From assembly GCA_017163975.1 (NCBI GenBank), contig JAFFSR010000034.1:1-64000 (forward strand): DNA of 64,000 nt, in the 5' to 3' direction. Under the pieces are notes generated by a model that worked only from the letters and a program-made list of their open reading frames with translations, ran no database searches and was not told where the DNA came from. A program made the position numbers and the translations under genes. Every line of letters starts with the position of its first letter. The first letter of the stretch is position 1. The stretch is from Anastatus disparis (Eukaryota; Arthropoda; Insecta; Hymenoptera; Eupelmidae). This document shows positions 13,691-25,450 of this stretch, piece by piece.

Positions 13691-16600
13691 ATGGGCCGCG
13701 TAACGGTCCTCCAAGCCAACTTACACAGAAGCGACCTAGCCAACAGCCTTTTGACTCAAATCAAATTCGAGACAAAGGCTGATGTGCTCTTGATAAGCGA
13801 GCAGTACACAAACTGGGACGTTAAGACCTGGTTTAGAGACAAGCTTGGCACTGCTGCGATTTACGTAGACCCAAAGACCATCAGAGAAGACGCAAATGGA
13901 GCTGAAGAAGGCTTCGTATGGGTTAAAAGCAGAAACGTTACATACGTGAGCTGTTATTTTACACCAAACTCAACAGCAGACACGTTTAGGCGCCGTCTGG
14001 ATCTGCTGGAAGACTCTGTCCGAAGAATGGAAGGTGACGTCGTCGTCGCAGGAGACTTTAACGCGAAAGCGTTAGAGTGGGGAATGCCACTGCAGGACAG
14101 CAGAGGAGGATACATCATGGAGATGGCAGACAGACTCGGCCTAACAGTGCTAAACACCGGAAGCACTCCAACATTCAGACGAGGAGCTAGCGGTACGATT
14201 CCTGACGTATCCTTCGCATCAGAAAATCTTTCACGTAAAGTGTCAGATTGGAAGGTGCTGGAGACATACAATGGAAGTGACCACCAGTACATCACATTTC
14301 AAATCCATGATGGATCCCAATCATCGAGGCGAAATGTCGCTAGACCAGTCAGATGGAACGTTGCCAAGCTGGACTCTGAGAAACTTGTCAGAGTACTGCA
14401 GCAAGGATCAGACTATCTACCGGACGCGACAACTGCCACCGGAAACGCCGACGCTGCAGAGGTTCTCGTAAAAGAGACGATGAGTCTCATTCACAGAGCC
14501 TGTGATGCATCTATGCCGCGCAAGGGATCGCGACATCATAAGCGTCCAGCGTATTGGTGGAATGACGAAATCGCTAGAACGAGGTCAGAAGCTCTTAGTC
14601 TCAGAAGATCATCACAGAGAGCAAGAAAGAAGAACTCACCAGCAGCAGATCTTTTGTCTGCGCAATACAGAGACGTGCATAAAAAGCTTCGTAAGAAGAT
14701 CAATCGAAGCAAAGCACAATGCTGGAAAGACCTGAGCGAAGACGTCAACAGAGAGGTGTGGGGCTTGGCCTACAAGATCGTGACCAAGAAGCTGAACGCC
14801 GCCCCCACGTTGCCATTCGAAGAAGAGACCATGGCGAACATCGTAAACCACTTGTTCCCTACGCATCCACCACTCGAAGAACAGGAGAATACAGGAGAAC
14901 CAGAAGAGATCCTGCTCTTTACAAGCGGAGAGCTACAGATAGCTGCAAGAATGATGAAGAACAATAAGGCACCTGGGCCTGACGGAATACCATCCGAGGT
15001 CCTTAAATGCATAGCGGTGAAAGCGCCATCTCTCTTGTTGAACATGTACAACGCGTGCCTCCAGACGGGTGTGTTTAGCACTCCCTGGAAGATTGCGCGT
15101 CTTGTGCTGATCAACAAAGGAAAGGGAGGTGATCCCCGGCATCCATCGTCCCACAGGCCACTCTGCATGTTGGACGAAGCAGGGAAGCTATACGAGAGGC
15201 TGCTTAAACCGCGATTACAAGGAGCTGTACAGGCGGCTGGCGATCTCGCTGACAACCAGTACGGCTTCAGGAAAAGCGGTCTACCGTAAATGCAGTAGAA
15301 GAAGTAGTAAAGGTAGCAAAGAAGGATGGACTGGGAACCATCATTCCCGTCTTATTGCGTTTCTAGTCATGCTGGATACGAAAAACGCTTTCAACTCAGC
15401 AAAATGGCCTGACCTCCTTGCTGCGTTGAAAGAGTTTAATGTACCAGAATACCTTATGCGAGTGATACGAGACTATCTGAGAAACCGTATCCTCCGCTAT
15501 GAAACAGAAGAAGGCTGGCGTGAAAAAGACCTTAGCGCAGGCGTGGCACAGGGCTCGATCTTCGGCCCAGACTTCTGGAACATCCTGTTCGATGCATTAC
15601 TCAGACTTGCAATGCCGGATGGGGTGAAAATGTTTGCGTACGCTGATGATGTCGCTTTAGTCATCTCCGCGAAAAACGTAAACATTGCCCAGCACATACT
15701 AAACACGGCGATGGGAAGAATTTCCGAGTGGATGGTGAAGCATGGTCTCGAAATAGCGATGGCCAAAACAGAAATCGTGCCCTTAACTTGGAAACACATC
15801 AACATCGAGTTTCCCATGACAGTAGGCACAAACGTGGTGCAGACAAGAAGTGAGGTGACGTATCTCGGCATAAAGCTAGATGCAAAACTAACTTTTTTGA
15901 CGCACCTAAAACACGTCGCTAATAAAGCGATAAAGAAAACGTTGCAGTTAAGTCGTCTTATGGCCAATACCAGCGGCCCGAAATCAAGCAAACGACGACT
16001 TTTAATGACAGTCACGACGTCCATCTTATTGTACGGCTCTGAAATATGGGCTAACCAAATGAGAAAAGAGACGCACCGAAGCGTACTATCTTCTGTTCAA
16101 AGGAGAGGGGCTCTTAGAGTCACCAGCGCCTATCGCACTGTCTCGGGACCCGCGGTGCTAGTCATCGCAGGAATCATCCCGATCGAATTACAGGCGATGG
16201 AACGCAAGCGAACCTACGAACGGAAGAAAACAGAAGATGGAACTGCAATCGTTCAGAAAGAAGAAAGACAGGTGACCATGGAAACCTGGCAAAAACATGG
16301 AATCAGATGGTGAAAGGCCGATGGACACACGTGCTCATTAGGGAGCTGGCTCCATGGGTCGATAGAAGATACGGGGAGGTCAACTATTACCTCACCGAGT
16401 TCCTTAGTAACCACGGGTATTTCTGCGCTTATCTCAGTAAAATGGGAAAGACCCAGAGCCCGGGCTGCATCTTCTGTTTCGCGGATCGCGACGATGCGTA
16501 TCATACGTTTTTCGTCTGCCATCAGTGGAACGAAGAAAGACGCCAGGTTGAGAGGATATTCGAAGCGTTAACGCCAGATAACATTATCAGTGAAATGTTG

Positions 16601-16798
16601 TCGGCCAAAGAAAAGTGGGACGCTATGGCACTATTTGTCGAAAGCGTCCTAAGAAAGAAGAAACCGTTCTTAGATAGGGCAATCGAACTAAGTGCGAATG
16701 AGGAGCGGGGAGTCAGGCTTATACCTCACCATAACCTAGAGGCAGTAGCCGGTCCCATAGATTCGGGTGCGGAGGGTGACGACGAGGACTCGTCTTAA
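13688..16798 (+). CDS. R1-clade ORF2 with three single-base breaks
   Basis: Nearly identical to the intact ORF2 at 6024-9137: same endonuclease (GDFNAK, SDH), reverse transcriptase (FAYADD) and C-terminal C-X2-C...H...C motifs. The frame opens at 13688, breaks at about 15272 (4 A's where copy 1 has 5), again at about 15317 (3 A's for 4) and at about 16292 (5 A's for 6). The three losses sum to three bases, so the final segment returns to the starting frame and ends at the normal stop. Read literally it is inactive: three frames 13688-15289, about 15317-16313 and 16307-16798. All losses lie in A-runs, so sequencing or assembly error is a real alternative. Confidence 0.9.
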
Positions 16799-17483
16799 GG
16801 ACGAGAACGAATCGTGCACCCAGGAAATGTTTGAGATAGCAGCAAAAGCGCCAGCTTTAGCTGTGGTATGAATGAGTGTCGTTGTAAATAAGCGCGAGAT
16901 TGAATGTTAGTATGAGTCAGACGCGGTAGAGAGGATAGCCCCACAAGAGGCATAAGATCCATCTTAGAACAGGAGAATCAAGACTGAAGAGAAAATTATG
17001 GACTGATTTTGCTCCTTTACAGAGCCAGTCCATACCATACCATATATATGCGATCGATTTATGCTCCCCTTTACAGAGCCGATCGCCAGGCAGAAGATAG
17101 CCTTTTAAATCATGTTGCTTATTAGGCATAGATCTATATTATTGGAAATCTGTATATTTACAGAAGAAGTCAGAAGGAAAAGGTCCAAAAGACTTAGAAC
17201 GCGGTGCCACCCTGAAGTAATGTGATAAACAGTTTCGGGGTGGAACAAACGCCGTGAGTGATGATTGGAGAATCTCTTGCACGTCCAGTGACTGCATTTT
17301 TTTGCTATCATTAGACAGGCATGAGGATCGCGTAATTTTAGAGGTTTGCTAGTTTATCTAGAACCCCTCTCAACCGTCTGTACTCTGTTCCCGGATATAT
17401 CCGAGCCCAGCGAACTGACGGTGGTCTGACAGCAGATTTTATTCGTTCAACCAATGGAAAAAAAAAAAAAAAAAAAAAAAAAA
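16799..17483 (+). other. Family B 3' UTR and poly(A), copy 2
   Basis: Almost base-for-base the tail of copy 1. CCACCC at 17207-17212 and GGGTGG at 17238-17243; poly(A) from about 17458. The end differs in a few bases (gtggtctg for cagtctg). Confidence 0.8.
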
Positions 17484-17887
<404 letters not shown>

Positions 17888-18729
17888 GACTTATGGCCAA
17901 CACCAGCGGCCTAAAATCAAGCGAACGACGACTTTCAATGTCAGTTAGAACGTCCATATCATTATACGGCTCTGAAATATGGGCTGACTCAATGAGAAAG
18001 AAGACGCACCAGAAAACATCATCTTCTGTTTAAAGGAGAGGGGCTCTAAGAGTCACCAGCGCCTATCGCACTGTCTCGGGTCCCGCGGTGCTAGTCATCG
18101 CAAGAATTATCCTGATCGAATTACCGGCGATGGAACGCAAGCGAACCCACGAACGAAAGAAACAGGAAGAAGAAACTGCAATAATCCAGAAAGAAGAAAG
18201 TCAGGTAACCATGGAATCTCGGCAAGAAACATGGAATCAGGAGAAAAAAGGCCGATGGACCTAGGCACTCATTAAGAAACTGGCTCCATGGGTTAAAAGA
18301 AAGCACGGGGAGGTAAACTATTACCTCACCCAGTTCCTTAGTGACCATGGGTATTTCTGCTTCTATCTCAGTAATATGGGAAAGGCTCAGGACCCTGGCT
18401 GCATCTTTTGTTTCGCTGATCGCAACGATACTTATCATACGTTTTTCGTCTGCTATTGGTAGAACGAAGAAGGACGACAGGTCGAGGAAATAGTCGGACG
18501 ACTAATGCCAGAGACAATTATAAGCGAAATGATCTTGGCTGAAGAAAAATGGGATGCTATGACACTTTTTGTCGAAAGCATCCTTAGACAGAAGAAAACG
18601 TATTTAGATAGGGAGATGAATCGTACGAATGATACCACGGGAGCCACGCTGTCGTTTCTGCATAACCAAGAAACATTAGCTGGTCCTATAGATTCGGGGT
18701 ACGAAGGTGACGACGAGGATTCCTTTTAA
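17888..18729 (+). pseudogene. ORF2 C-terminal fragment, decayed
   Basis: Aligns with the last quarter of the family B ORF2. The C-X2-C-X8-H-X4-C knuckle is still readable near 18398-18452, but stops interrupt it (for example in tggacctag near 18257 and ttggtagaac near 18457). The last open piece is 18505-18729, matching the ORF2 end (IDSGYEGDDEDSF). Confidence 0.88.
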
Positions 18730-19559
18730 ATGAGAAAACCAAATCGTGCACCATTTGAATGTGTGATAATGCGTAAGTGCAAGATTTAGCTGTTGTGTGA
18801 CTTCCACAAAAGGTTAGCGCGCCAGCGGGTTCGCTCCTTCCACATGCGTAAATATACCGTGTGCGTCCGAGTTTGAGGATGAGTCAGACGTGATAGATAG
18901 GCTAGCCCCACGTTGGGCATAAGACCATACCTAGTCCACGAGAAACAAGACTGATGTAAAAAGGACTAATTTTGCTCTCCTCTACAGAGCCAGCCCTGTA
19001 GGTAGATGTTGTCTTCCTGATTATGCGATTGACGGAAGTATGGATGTTTTGATGGGAACCAAAGCTGACTCTCTTAGAGCGTCCAATTCGGACTCCCAAG
19101 GAATGTATTTCGCGGGAGAGAGTCACCGGACTTAACTCCGAACTGAAGTTTTTCTTCGCACGCGTGGCTATACATGCTTGTGAGAATGAAACGCGTCAGA
19201 TTCATTTTTATGCACCTTGTAGGTTAAGAAAATGAACCTAGTCAAATACCAAAGAAACCAGGAGAAAAGATTTGAAACGATCAAAGACCGGCGCCACCCT
19301 GAATTAATGTGATAAACAGATTCTGGGATGGGGAAACGCCCTAAGTGGTCAAGTTAGAGTATCCCTCGCACTCCAAATGACTTGTCATTCGTTGGGTAAG
19401 GGAAATGCGATTTTTAGAGGGTCGCTAGACGTGAACTAGTAATCCCTCACAGACCGTGGTATTTCTTCCGCCTGTACCTTTTTCCAGGCCCAAGAAACTC
19501 CCGGCAGTCTGTTTGCAGATTTTTATCGTCACACTAACTCAAAACAAAGGCAAAAAAAA
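17888..19559 (+). mobile_element. Old 5'-truncated family B-type relic
   Basis: It starts in ORF2 at the segment equivalent to about 8300 of copy 1 and runs through a diverged 3' UTR to a short A-run at 19552-19559, followed by decayed TTA units. It keeps the CCACCC (19294-19299) and GGGATGG (19325-19331) arms. It has many more substitutions, stops and indels than copies 1 and 2, so it is the oldest member of the train and shows the site has been a target for a long time. Confidence 0.9.
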
Positions 19560-20034
19560 TTATTATAATTATTATTATTTTTATTATTATTTTTAATAAT
19601 GATTGTATTAAAGGAAATTAAATTACAAATAACCTTATTTAAGTATTTAAAAAAATCTTTCAGAATTTTTATATTATTAAATTGATTTTAATAATAAAAG
19701 GATTTAATAATTAGAATAAAAAAATTTTCATTATTTAAAAATTAATAATATTAATTCTAATAATATTATTTAAAAAACTGATAATTTGAAAAACGCCTAC
19801 GTTTTCTTACGTCATAAACGTATCTTTTTTATTAAGATTGATTAATCAAAATTCTTCAGTTATTGAACAGTCGCATTATTTCATTATTAAGCGAAATTAA
19901 GTGGATCATAAGAAAAGAATCAAAATGTGTATTTTGAAATTACCAAACGAATCAACCATTACGAAACATATTATTAAAACTTAAGAAAATTGATAAATAA
20001 AAATTGATGTAAAAGATAATAAATCGTACAAACA
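19560..20034. other. Decayed TTA units and AT-rich spacer
   Basis: About 40 bp of imperfect ATT repeat marks the end of the train; the rest is AT-rich with no recognisable gene. At 19809 ttacgtcataaacgtatctt resembles sequence at 49894 and 50671, so the downstream interspersed repeat may begin here. Confidence 0.6.
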
Positions 20035-20700
20035 ATTCTGAGTATGAAACTAAATCGAAAACGGACGAACTGCCTCAGGTTCTTATCAATAATACGTTTA
20101 TACTGCCCGTAAGTTATTATTATATTTTAGTAGTAATTTTATTGTGTATTATATATTATTATCTATTATTAAAATATAAGCGTATAAAATTAATTGTTGT
20201 AAGGTGTTAAAAAATATTAATAAACTCGACTATCTATATAATTGTGCCTATTTATTTATCTGCCTGTACTCAGCATCAATCTACTTAAGAAGCACTATAA
20301 GGTTGGATTTTATTTTTTGACCCTCAGGGCACGAAATTCAATTTTTCATGCTTGTCAAGCGGGTGCAAAATAGTAATGTACTATTTTGCGCCCGCTTGAC
20401 AAGCATAAAAATCGGATATTTCACTCTTTGGATCAAAAAACAATATGTGTACCACGGGCACAAGGGGATTCGCGGTCCTCGTACGAACTTAGCGCCCTCG
20501 CTTCACTCTGGTGCTCATTCGCACTCTGGCCGGAATCCCCTATTTTGCGCCCTTGGTACACAATGTACTATAATATACTCTTTAATAAAAATCATTAAAA
20601 AATATCCTTTAATAATTTTCCTATAGTGAGAGCGATCTCACTCAATCAAATATTGGGGAAACTTTATCCACTATTAGATTGCATACATCTTTAAGAATAT
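20035..20700. repeat. Interspersed repeat, copy A (partner at 49950-50375)
   Basis: Shares with 49950-50375, in the same orientation, a series of blocks: tgagtat, ttatactgcccgtaa, gatattaataaac-type, ctatctatata, gtgcctatt.atttgtctgcc, actataaggt, then after an insert taataaac, agagcga.t.cttcaatc.aatattgg, ccactaga and catacatcttta. Copy A has about 265 bp extra between aaggt and tactctttaataaa. No coding potential; family not identified. Confidence 0.6.
20348..20406. repeat. 26-bp-arm hairpin within the copy A insert
   Basis: Arms 20348-20373 and 20381-20406 are complementary except for one G-T position, with loop taatgta. A second imperfect inverted pair (tgtaccacgggc near 20447 with gcccttggtaca near 20562) surrounds the rest of the insert, so the insert at about 20304-20571 looks like a compound foldback unit. 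Confidence 0.75.
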
Positions 20701-20779
20701 TTATAGCACTGCCTGATTTAAATCCGCGCCTAAATCCCGCTGAGCCGAGAGTTAAACGATAAATTTTTACGCTGTTCAA

Positions 20780-21311
20780 GAGGCGGTCGGAACCATTCGC
20801 CGCTTGGTGGCGCTGCGGTCAGGTGAGAGAAAAATATAAAATATTTTTCATACAGCAATTTAAAATTTACTGAAACAATAATATACTTTTAATCTTGTCA
20901 TTTCCTCTAGCCATATATATGTAGAATAATTATTAATATTAATCTTGTTTGAAAAGTCTAAAATATTGTTATAAAGCGAAAAATGCGGCGCGAGGTAGAC
21001 TCGACGTAAACATTAGCATACATCATTCTTTAGTATTGCTCTCTCTGTTGCACTAAGGGAAGGTGCACGCATGTTTACATCGGTCCTACGTTGCATCGCA
21101 TTTTTCGCTTTAGAACAATATTTTAGACTTTTCAAACAAGATAAGTATTAATAATTATTCTACATATAGATGGCTAGAGGAAATGACAACATTAAAAGTA
21201 TATTGTCGTCTCAGAAAATTGTAAATAGCTGGATAAAAAATATTTAATAGATTTCTCTCACCTGACCGCAGCGCCACCCTATATGTAGCGGCGAATAGAC
21301 CCGACCGCCTC
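20780..21311. mobile_element. Foldback MITE, 532 bp, TTCAA target duplication
   Basis: Long inverted arms of about 250 bp starting gaggcggtcgg and ending ccgaccgcctc, flanked by TTCAA at 20775-20779 and 21312-21316. The arms share gcgctgcggtcaggtgagag, tgtagaataattattaat and gcgaaaaatgcg blocks with scattered differences. No coding capacity, so non-autonomous; superfamily unknown. Confidence 0.85.
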
Positions 21312-21316
21312 TTCAA

Positions 21317-21943
21317 TAATGAATATGATGCTGAATTCACTTAAATCATGCACTTATAATAACCGATATTTTGATATCTGGATTATTTTTAAGAGTTTAT
21401 TCACCGATAATAATAAGGTGTAGATTATTGCAACTCTTTTATATCGATATTTTTCAAAATAACTAACAATTATGAGCGTGTAAAATACGTGTAAAACCAA
21501 AGTTAATTTCACTGTAACATGTAAAGCGAAGAGGTAGTCATTTCGATGCTCTAAGACTCCGTCGCGTCTGTGATTCCCCTAAACGCAACTGCTAATACTA
21601 TACATAAGTTACCAATTGTCGCTCCTACGGTCCTAATACATATATGAAAGGAAATTTAGATTTTTATTATTACAGAATTAATTTCAACAGTTATTTCATC
21701 AAATGTTATTTCATGTTTTGTATATATTTTTAGTTTTTTTTCTATTTATTATTCGCGAAGTGCTTAGATTTTGCTTTTTTGTAGTTTTCGCTTTTTTTTA
21801 CGATTTATCATTCGTAGAATGCCTAGTTTTGCTGGTATATGGAATTCGTTTTTTTAATGAATTATCATTCGTGGAGTGCATAGCCTTTGTTTATTATTGA
21901 ATTTCGAGAGTATAGATGTAGTGTGGCGGATTTAAATCACTCG
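21317..21943. other. AT-rich spacer
   Basis: No gene seen. A loose repeat of a-cgattta-tcattcgtagaatgcctag-type phrases occurs at about 21740-21895. Confidence 0.5.
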
Positions 21944-22092
21944 AGCTATAAAATAGTATACGATACTCGCGACTTAAATTTACCTATTATTACACGGTTT
22001 TTAGGACCCTCACTAACGCTCGGGCACTACCTTCACCGTGTAATAATAGCTGATTTAAGTCGCCCGTATCGTAATATACTATTTATATTGTT
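21944..22092. repeat. Inverted-repeat (foldback) element
   Basis: tagtatacgatactcgcgac and tattattacacggt on the left pair with accgtgtaataata and gtcgcccgtatcgtaatatacta on the right. Arms about 50 bp; the loop is GC-richer (ggaccctcactaacgctcgg) than its AT-rich surroundings. Confidence 0.75.
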
Positions 22093-22294
22093 TAATATTG
22101 ACTTACTTTTATTATTAACATTAAATATTTGAAATCTATACAATCATAACTGTAACGGTCATGGGGATCAGGTGACCGCACTGATTATATCTATTTAAAA
22201 TTAGTCCAAGCTACAGAATAATAGGGATAAAAAGGTTAAATAGTTAAATTTATTAATTGAATATGATAAGAAAGTACTACAATGAAACTTACTA

Positions 22295-22952
22295 GGAGAG
22301 TGTCACACCTCCGGATCACGGATTTTGCTCAAACTTCGGGATAAGTTTTCAGATGATAAAATATGGAAAAAGCTAAAGTTATAGTCATAAATACTCAATA
22401 TTTCCCTAGTTACAGGAAATTAAAGAAAATCACTAAAAAAGTCACTAGATTTTTAAACGCATATAGTTCTTTAACATTGATAGCTACAAGCTTGAAACTT
22501 TTTTTAAATTAAAACTGAGCTCAAATCCTTTCGAATTAATAGTTATAGCATGTAAAAATATTATTTTTTCCCAAAGTTAGAGCGTAATAAGGATTGGACC
22601 TAATTTCAGCTTTTATTATTAATTAATGTTTTTAAAAGAAAAATCAGGTCCAATGTTTATCACGCTCTAACTGTGGGAAAAAATAATATTTTGATATGCT
22701 GTAACTACTATTTCGAAAGGATTTGAGCTCAGCTTTAATTTAAAAAAAGTTTCAAGCTTGTAGCTATCAATGCTAAAGAACTATATGCGTTTAAAAATCT
22801 AGTAACTTTTTTAGTGATTTTCTTTAATTGCCTGTAACTAGAGAAATATTGAGTATTTATGACTATAACTTTAGCTTTTTCCATATTTTATCATCTGAAA
22901 ACTTATCCCGAAGTTTGAGCAAAATCCGTGATCCGGAGGTGTGACACTCTCC
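22295..22952. mobile_element. Foldback MITE, 658 bp, TA target duplication
   Basis: Near-perfect palindrome with arms of about 310 bp, outer ends ggagagtgtcacacctccgg and its complement, bounded by TA at 22293-22294 and 22953-22954. The TA duplication suggests a Tc1/mariner-type mobiliser. Few arm differences, so fairly young. No ORF. Confidence 0.85.
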
Positions 22953-22954
22953 TA

Positions 22955-23996
22955 GTCAGTATATGAACAGTGCGCCAGTTGCGTTAACGGACTTTTTTTC
23001 GCGTTTACCTTTTTTTTGCTTTGCGACTCCGTCGCGTAAAGAAGCACAACGCACAAGAGAACGTACGCGGGAAGTTGAAAATTATATTCACAGAAAAGCT
23101 ATAGGAGCCAAACGCTATAGAAACAAACAAATTACAGATTAGATAAACGCGCACACGGTCGCCCAGCACACTTGCACGTAACGCTGGCACACATATAATA
23201 CGCTCTGGATAATTAAATATCAATAGATATAAGTATTGAATCTTAATGAGATTCTCACCTCACACACGCTCTATGTATCACACAAAAAGAATATTTTTTA
23301 TAGAATAAATATTCTGCACACTCAACTAATTGCTAGGTTTTTGTCTTATAGACCTATTACTACGGCGGTGACAGAAGGTATAAACGACAATCGACGCTCT
23401 TCCTTCTTGCTGCTTGATTTCTATAGCTGCGCTGCGCGCGCAACCATAGGCTCACGCTTGACTACTAAAGTCACAGCGTCTATATTATAGGTGTGCGACA
23501 GCACAGCACATAGGCTATGCTGAGCTAAGCATGGCGCGTGTGTGTGTTGGGCGAGTTGAGGCTTGACTCTACTTTGGGTTCGGCGGTTTCTTGTCCGTCG
23601 TTCTATTGCTATGAGGTTTCCTTCTGTCGTATGTAATGTATGAATATAGATATATATACACCACTAGCGCGCTCGAATGTGGTGCTTTATTTAAATATGT
23701 AGCTAAGTAGTAACATGGTCTATTTGCCATGATACATAACATAATATTATACAATTTTAACATAATATTATTTTGTTTTAAATTATCCATTTTAATTTAC
23801 TCATGGTGAAAGCCAGGACTTAACATTTGGTTCCAGTACAAACTTTTTAATTGAGAAATCGTATTGAATATATTAAATGATAATCAGAGAAAATTTTTAT
23901 TTTTTTACCTATTCATATATAAAGTGCATACAAATATATATTCAAAGGGCTTATAATAAATACAGTGTTTAAAAGCGTGTTAACCTTCTGATAGCC
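22955..23996. other. Non-coding stretch, possible LTR-like end
   Basis: No gene recognised. It contains GC-richer patches (22980-23220, 23370-23640). Near 23824 the phrase aacatttggttccagtac resembles an LTR end next to a primer-binding site, but I cannot pair it with a second LTR. Confidence 0.35.
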
Positions 23997-24022
23997 GGGA
24001 TGACACCATATGGTGTCATCCC
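23997..24022. repeat. 26-bp perfect palindrome
   Basis: gggatgacaccat followed by its exact complement atggtgtcatccc. Non-coding AT-rich surroundings. The words aaccttctgatagccggga upstream and gccggctgtcagaaggttaa at about 24491 are near-complementary, forming an outer inverted pair that encloses the first 381-bp MITE. Confidence 0.85.
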
Positions 24023-24051
24023 ATGATCGGCCAACATATACTATTACTTAA

Positions 24052-24432
24052 GAGAAGGTCACGTATCTCTGTCCTTTTCTAATCAAAGAATTGAGTTTTT
24101 TACAGAAACTAATAACTTTAGCAAAAAATGAAGAGAAAGCCGCATCTCGTAATAAAAAAAGCTATATTTTCTTTGATAAGAAAGAATTCATTTTATTGCT
24201 TCGTTTTCAAGAAAACCTTGAAAAACTCAAATCATAGAGGTTAGGGTGAACAATTTGGTTTTTCAAGGTTTTCTTGAAAACGAAGCAATAAAATTAATTT
24301 TTTCTTATCAAAGAAAATATTGCTTTTTCTGATACAAAATGCGGCTTTCTCTTCATTTTTTGATAGAGTTATTAGTTTTTGTAAAAAAATCATTTTTTTG
24401 ATTAGAAAAGGACAGAGATACGTGACCTCCTC
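24052..24432. mobile_element. 381-bp foldback MITE, TTAA type, copy 1
   Basis: Flanked by TTAA at 24048-24051 and 24433-24436. Ends gagaaggtcacgtatctc and gagatacgtgacctcctc; arms about 190 bp with cttttctaatcaaaga and ttttcaaggttttctt blocks. TTAA duplications are typical of piggyBac-type (and Kolobok) transposition. No ORF. Confidence 0.88.
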
Positions 24433-24549
24433 TTAAGAAACATTTATATGGAAAATTTCGAGAAAGTTACACTTTTTCAGTGGGAAAAATGCCGGCTGTC
24501 AGAAGGTTAATAAACCGTTAAGTGCGTCAAATAAAATATTATATATTAA

Positions 24550-24930
24550 GAGCAGGTCGTATATCTCTGTCCTTTTCTAATCAAAGAATTTATTTTTTTG
24601 CAAAAACTAATAATTGTATCAAAAAATAAGGAGATAGCCCCATCTCGTATAATAAAAAGCAAGATTTTTTTTGATGAGGAAAAATTATTTTTATCGATTT
24701 GTTTTGAAGAAAACCTTGAAAAACTTAAAAAATAGAGGTTAGGATGGACAATTCAGTTTTTCAAGGTTTTCTTAAAAACAAAGCGATAAAAATAATTTTT
24801 CCTCATAAAAGAAAATCTTGCTTTTTATTATACGAGATGGGGCTTTCTTCTTATTTTTTGCTACAATTATTAATCTTTGTGAAAAAATCAATTCTTTGAT
24901 TAGAAAAGGATAGATATACTCGACCTCCTC
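24550..24930. mobile_element. 381-bp foldback MITE, TTAA type, copy 2
   Basis: Same family and exactly the same length as 24052-24432, 117 bp downstream, with its own TTAA at 24546-24549 and 24931-24934. Ends gagcaggtcgtatatctc and gatatactcgacctcctc. The copies differ at many positions, so they are separate insertions rather than a recent tandem duplication. Confidence 0.88.
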
Positions 24931-24959
24931 TTAAAGGCACAAATCAAATAAATACACAT

Positions 24960-25450
24960 GAAATTATTGAACGCGAAGTGCATTATTAAAAGCGAATGGC
25001 GTAATTGAAAATAAAAATATTAAACGCGAAGTGTATTATCAAATACGAATAGTAATCTTTAAATAATTATTAAGAACCTGGTATAATTTTATGTATGTAA
25101 ATATTATAATTGGAAGTCCAGGTTAACTAATATAAACTAGTTAATATTATAAACTAATGTAAATTTTTCTTACTATTAAGAGTCTGAAGAGGTAGTCAAT
25201 GAACTACGAAACGTCACATCGTCAATATTAAAAATAAAAGAATTGCTCAACAGAACATCTTGATGATTTTTTTTATTTTAATTTTTTCATATAACTTGGA
25301 CTTCCAATTATAATATTTACATAAATACGAATAGTTTTATTAGAAATAAAATACTAAACGCGAAGTGTATTATTAAATACGAATAGTATTATTGAAAAAT
25401 AAAATATTATACAAATAAAATTAATATATTATACGCAAAGTGCGTAATTG
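24960..25450. repeat. Degenerate minisatellite (aacgcgaagtg units), interrupted
   Basis: Units of roughly 50 bp of the form aaacgcgaagtgtattattaaatacgaatag plus an AT-rich linker occur at about 24966, 25018, 25360 and in weaker form at 25430. An inverted-repeat element at about 25090-25326 splits the array. Confidence 0.65.
25090..25326. mobile_element. Short inverted-repeat element inside the minisatellite
   Basis: taaatattataattggaagtcca near 25101 pairs with tggacttccaattataatattta near 25298; about 235 bp in all, no ORF. It interrupts the unit repeat, which resumes directly after it. Confidence 0.75.
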
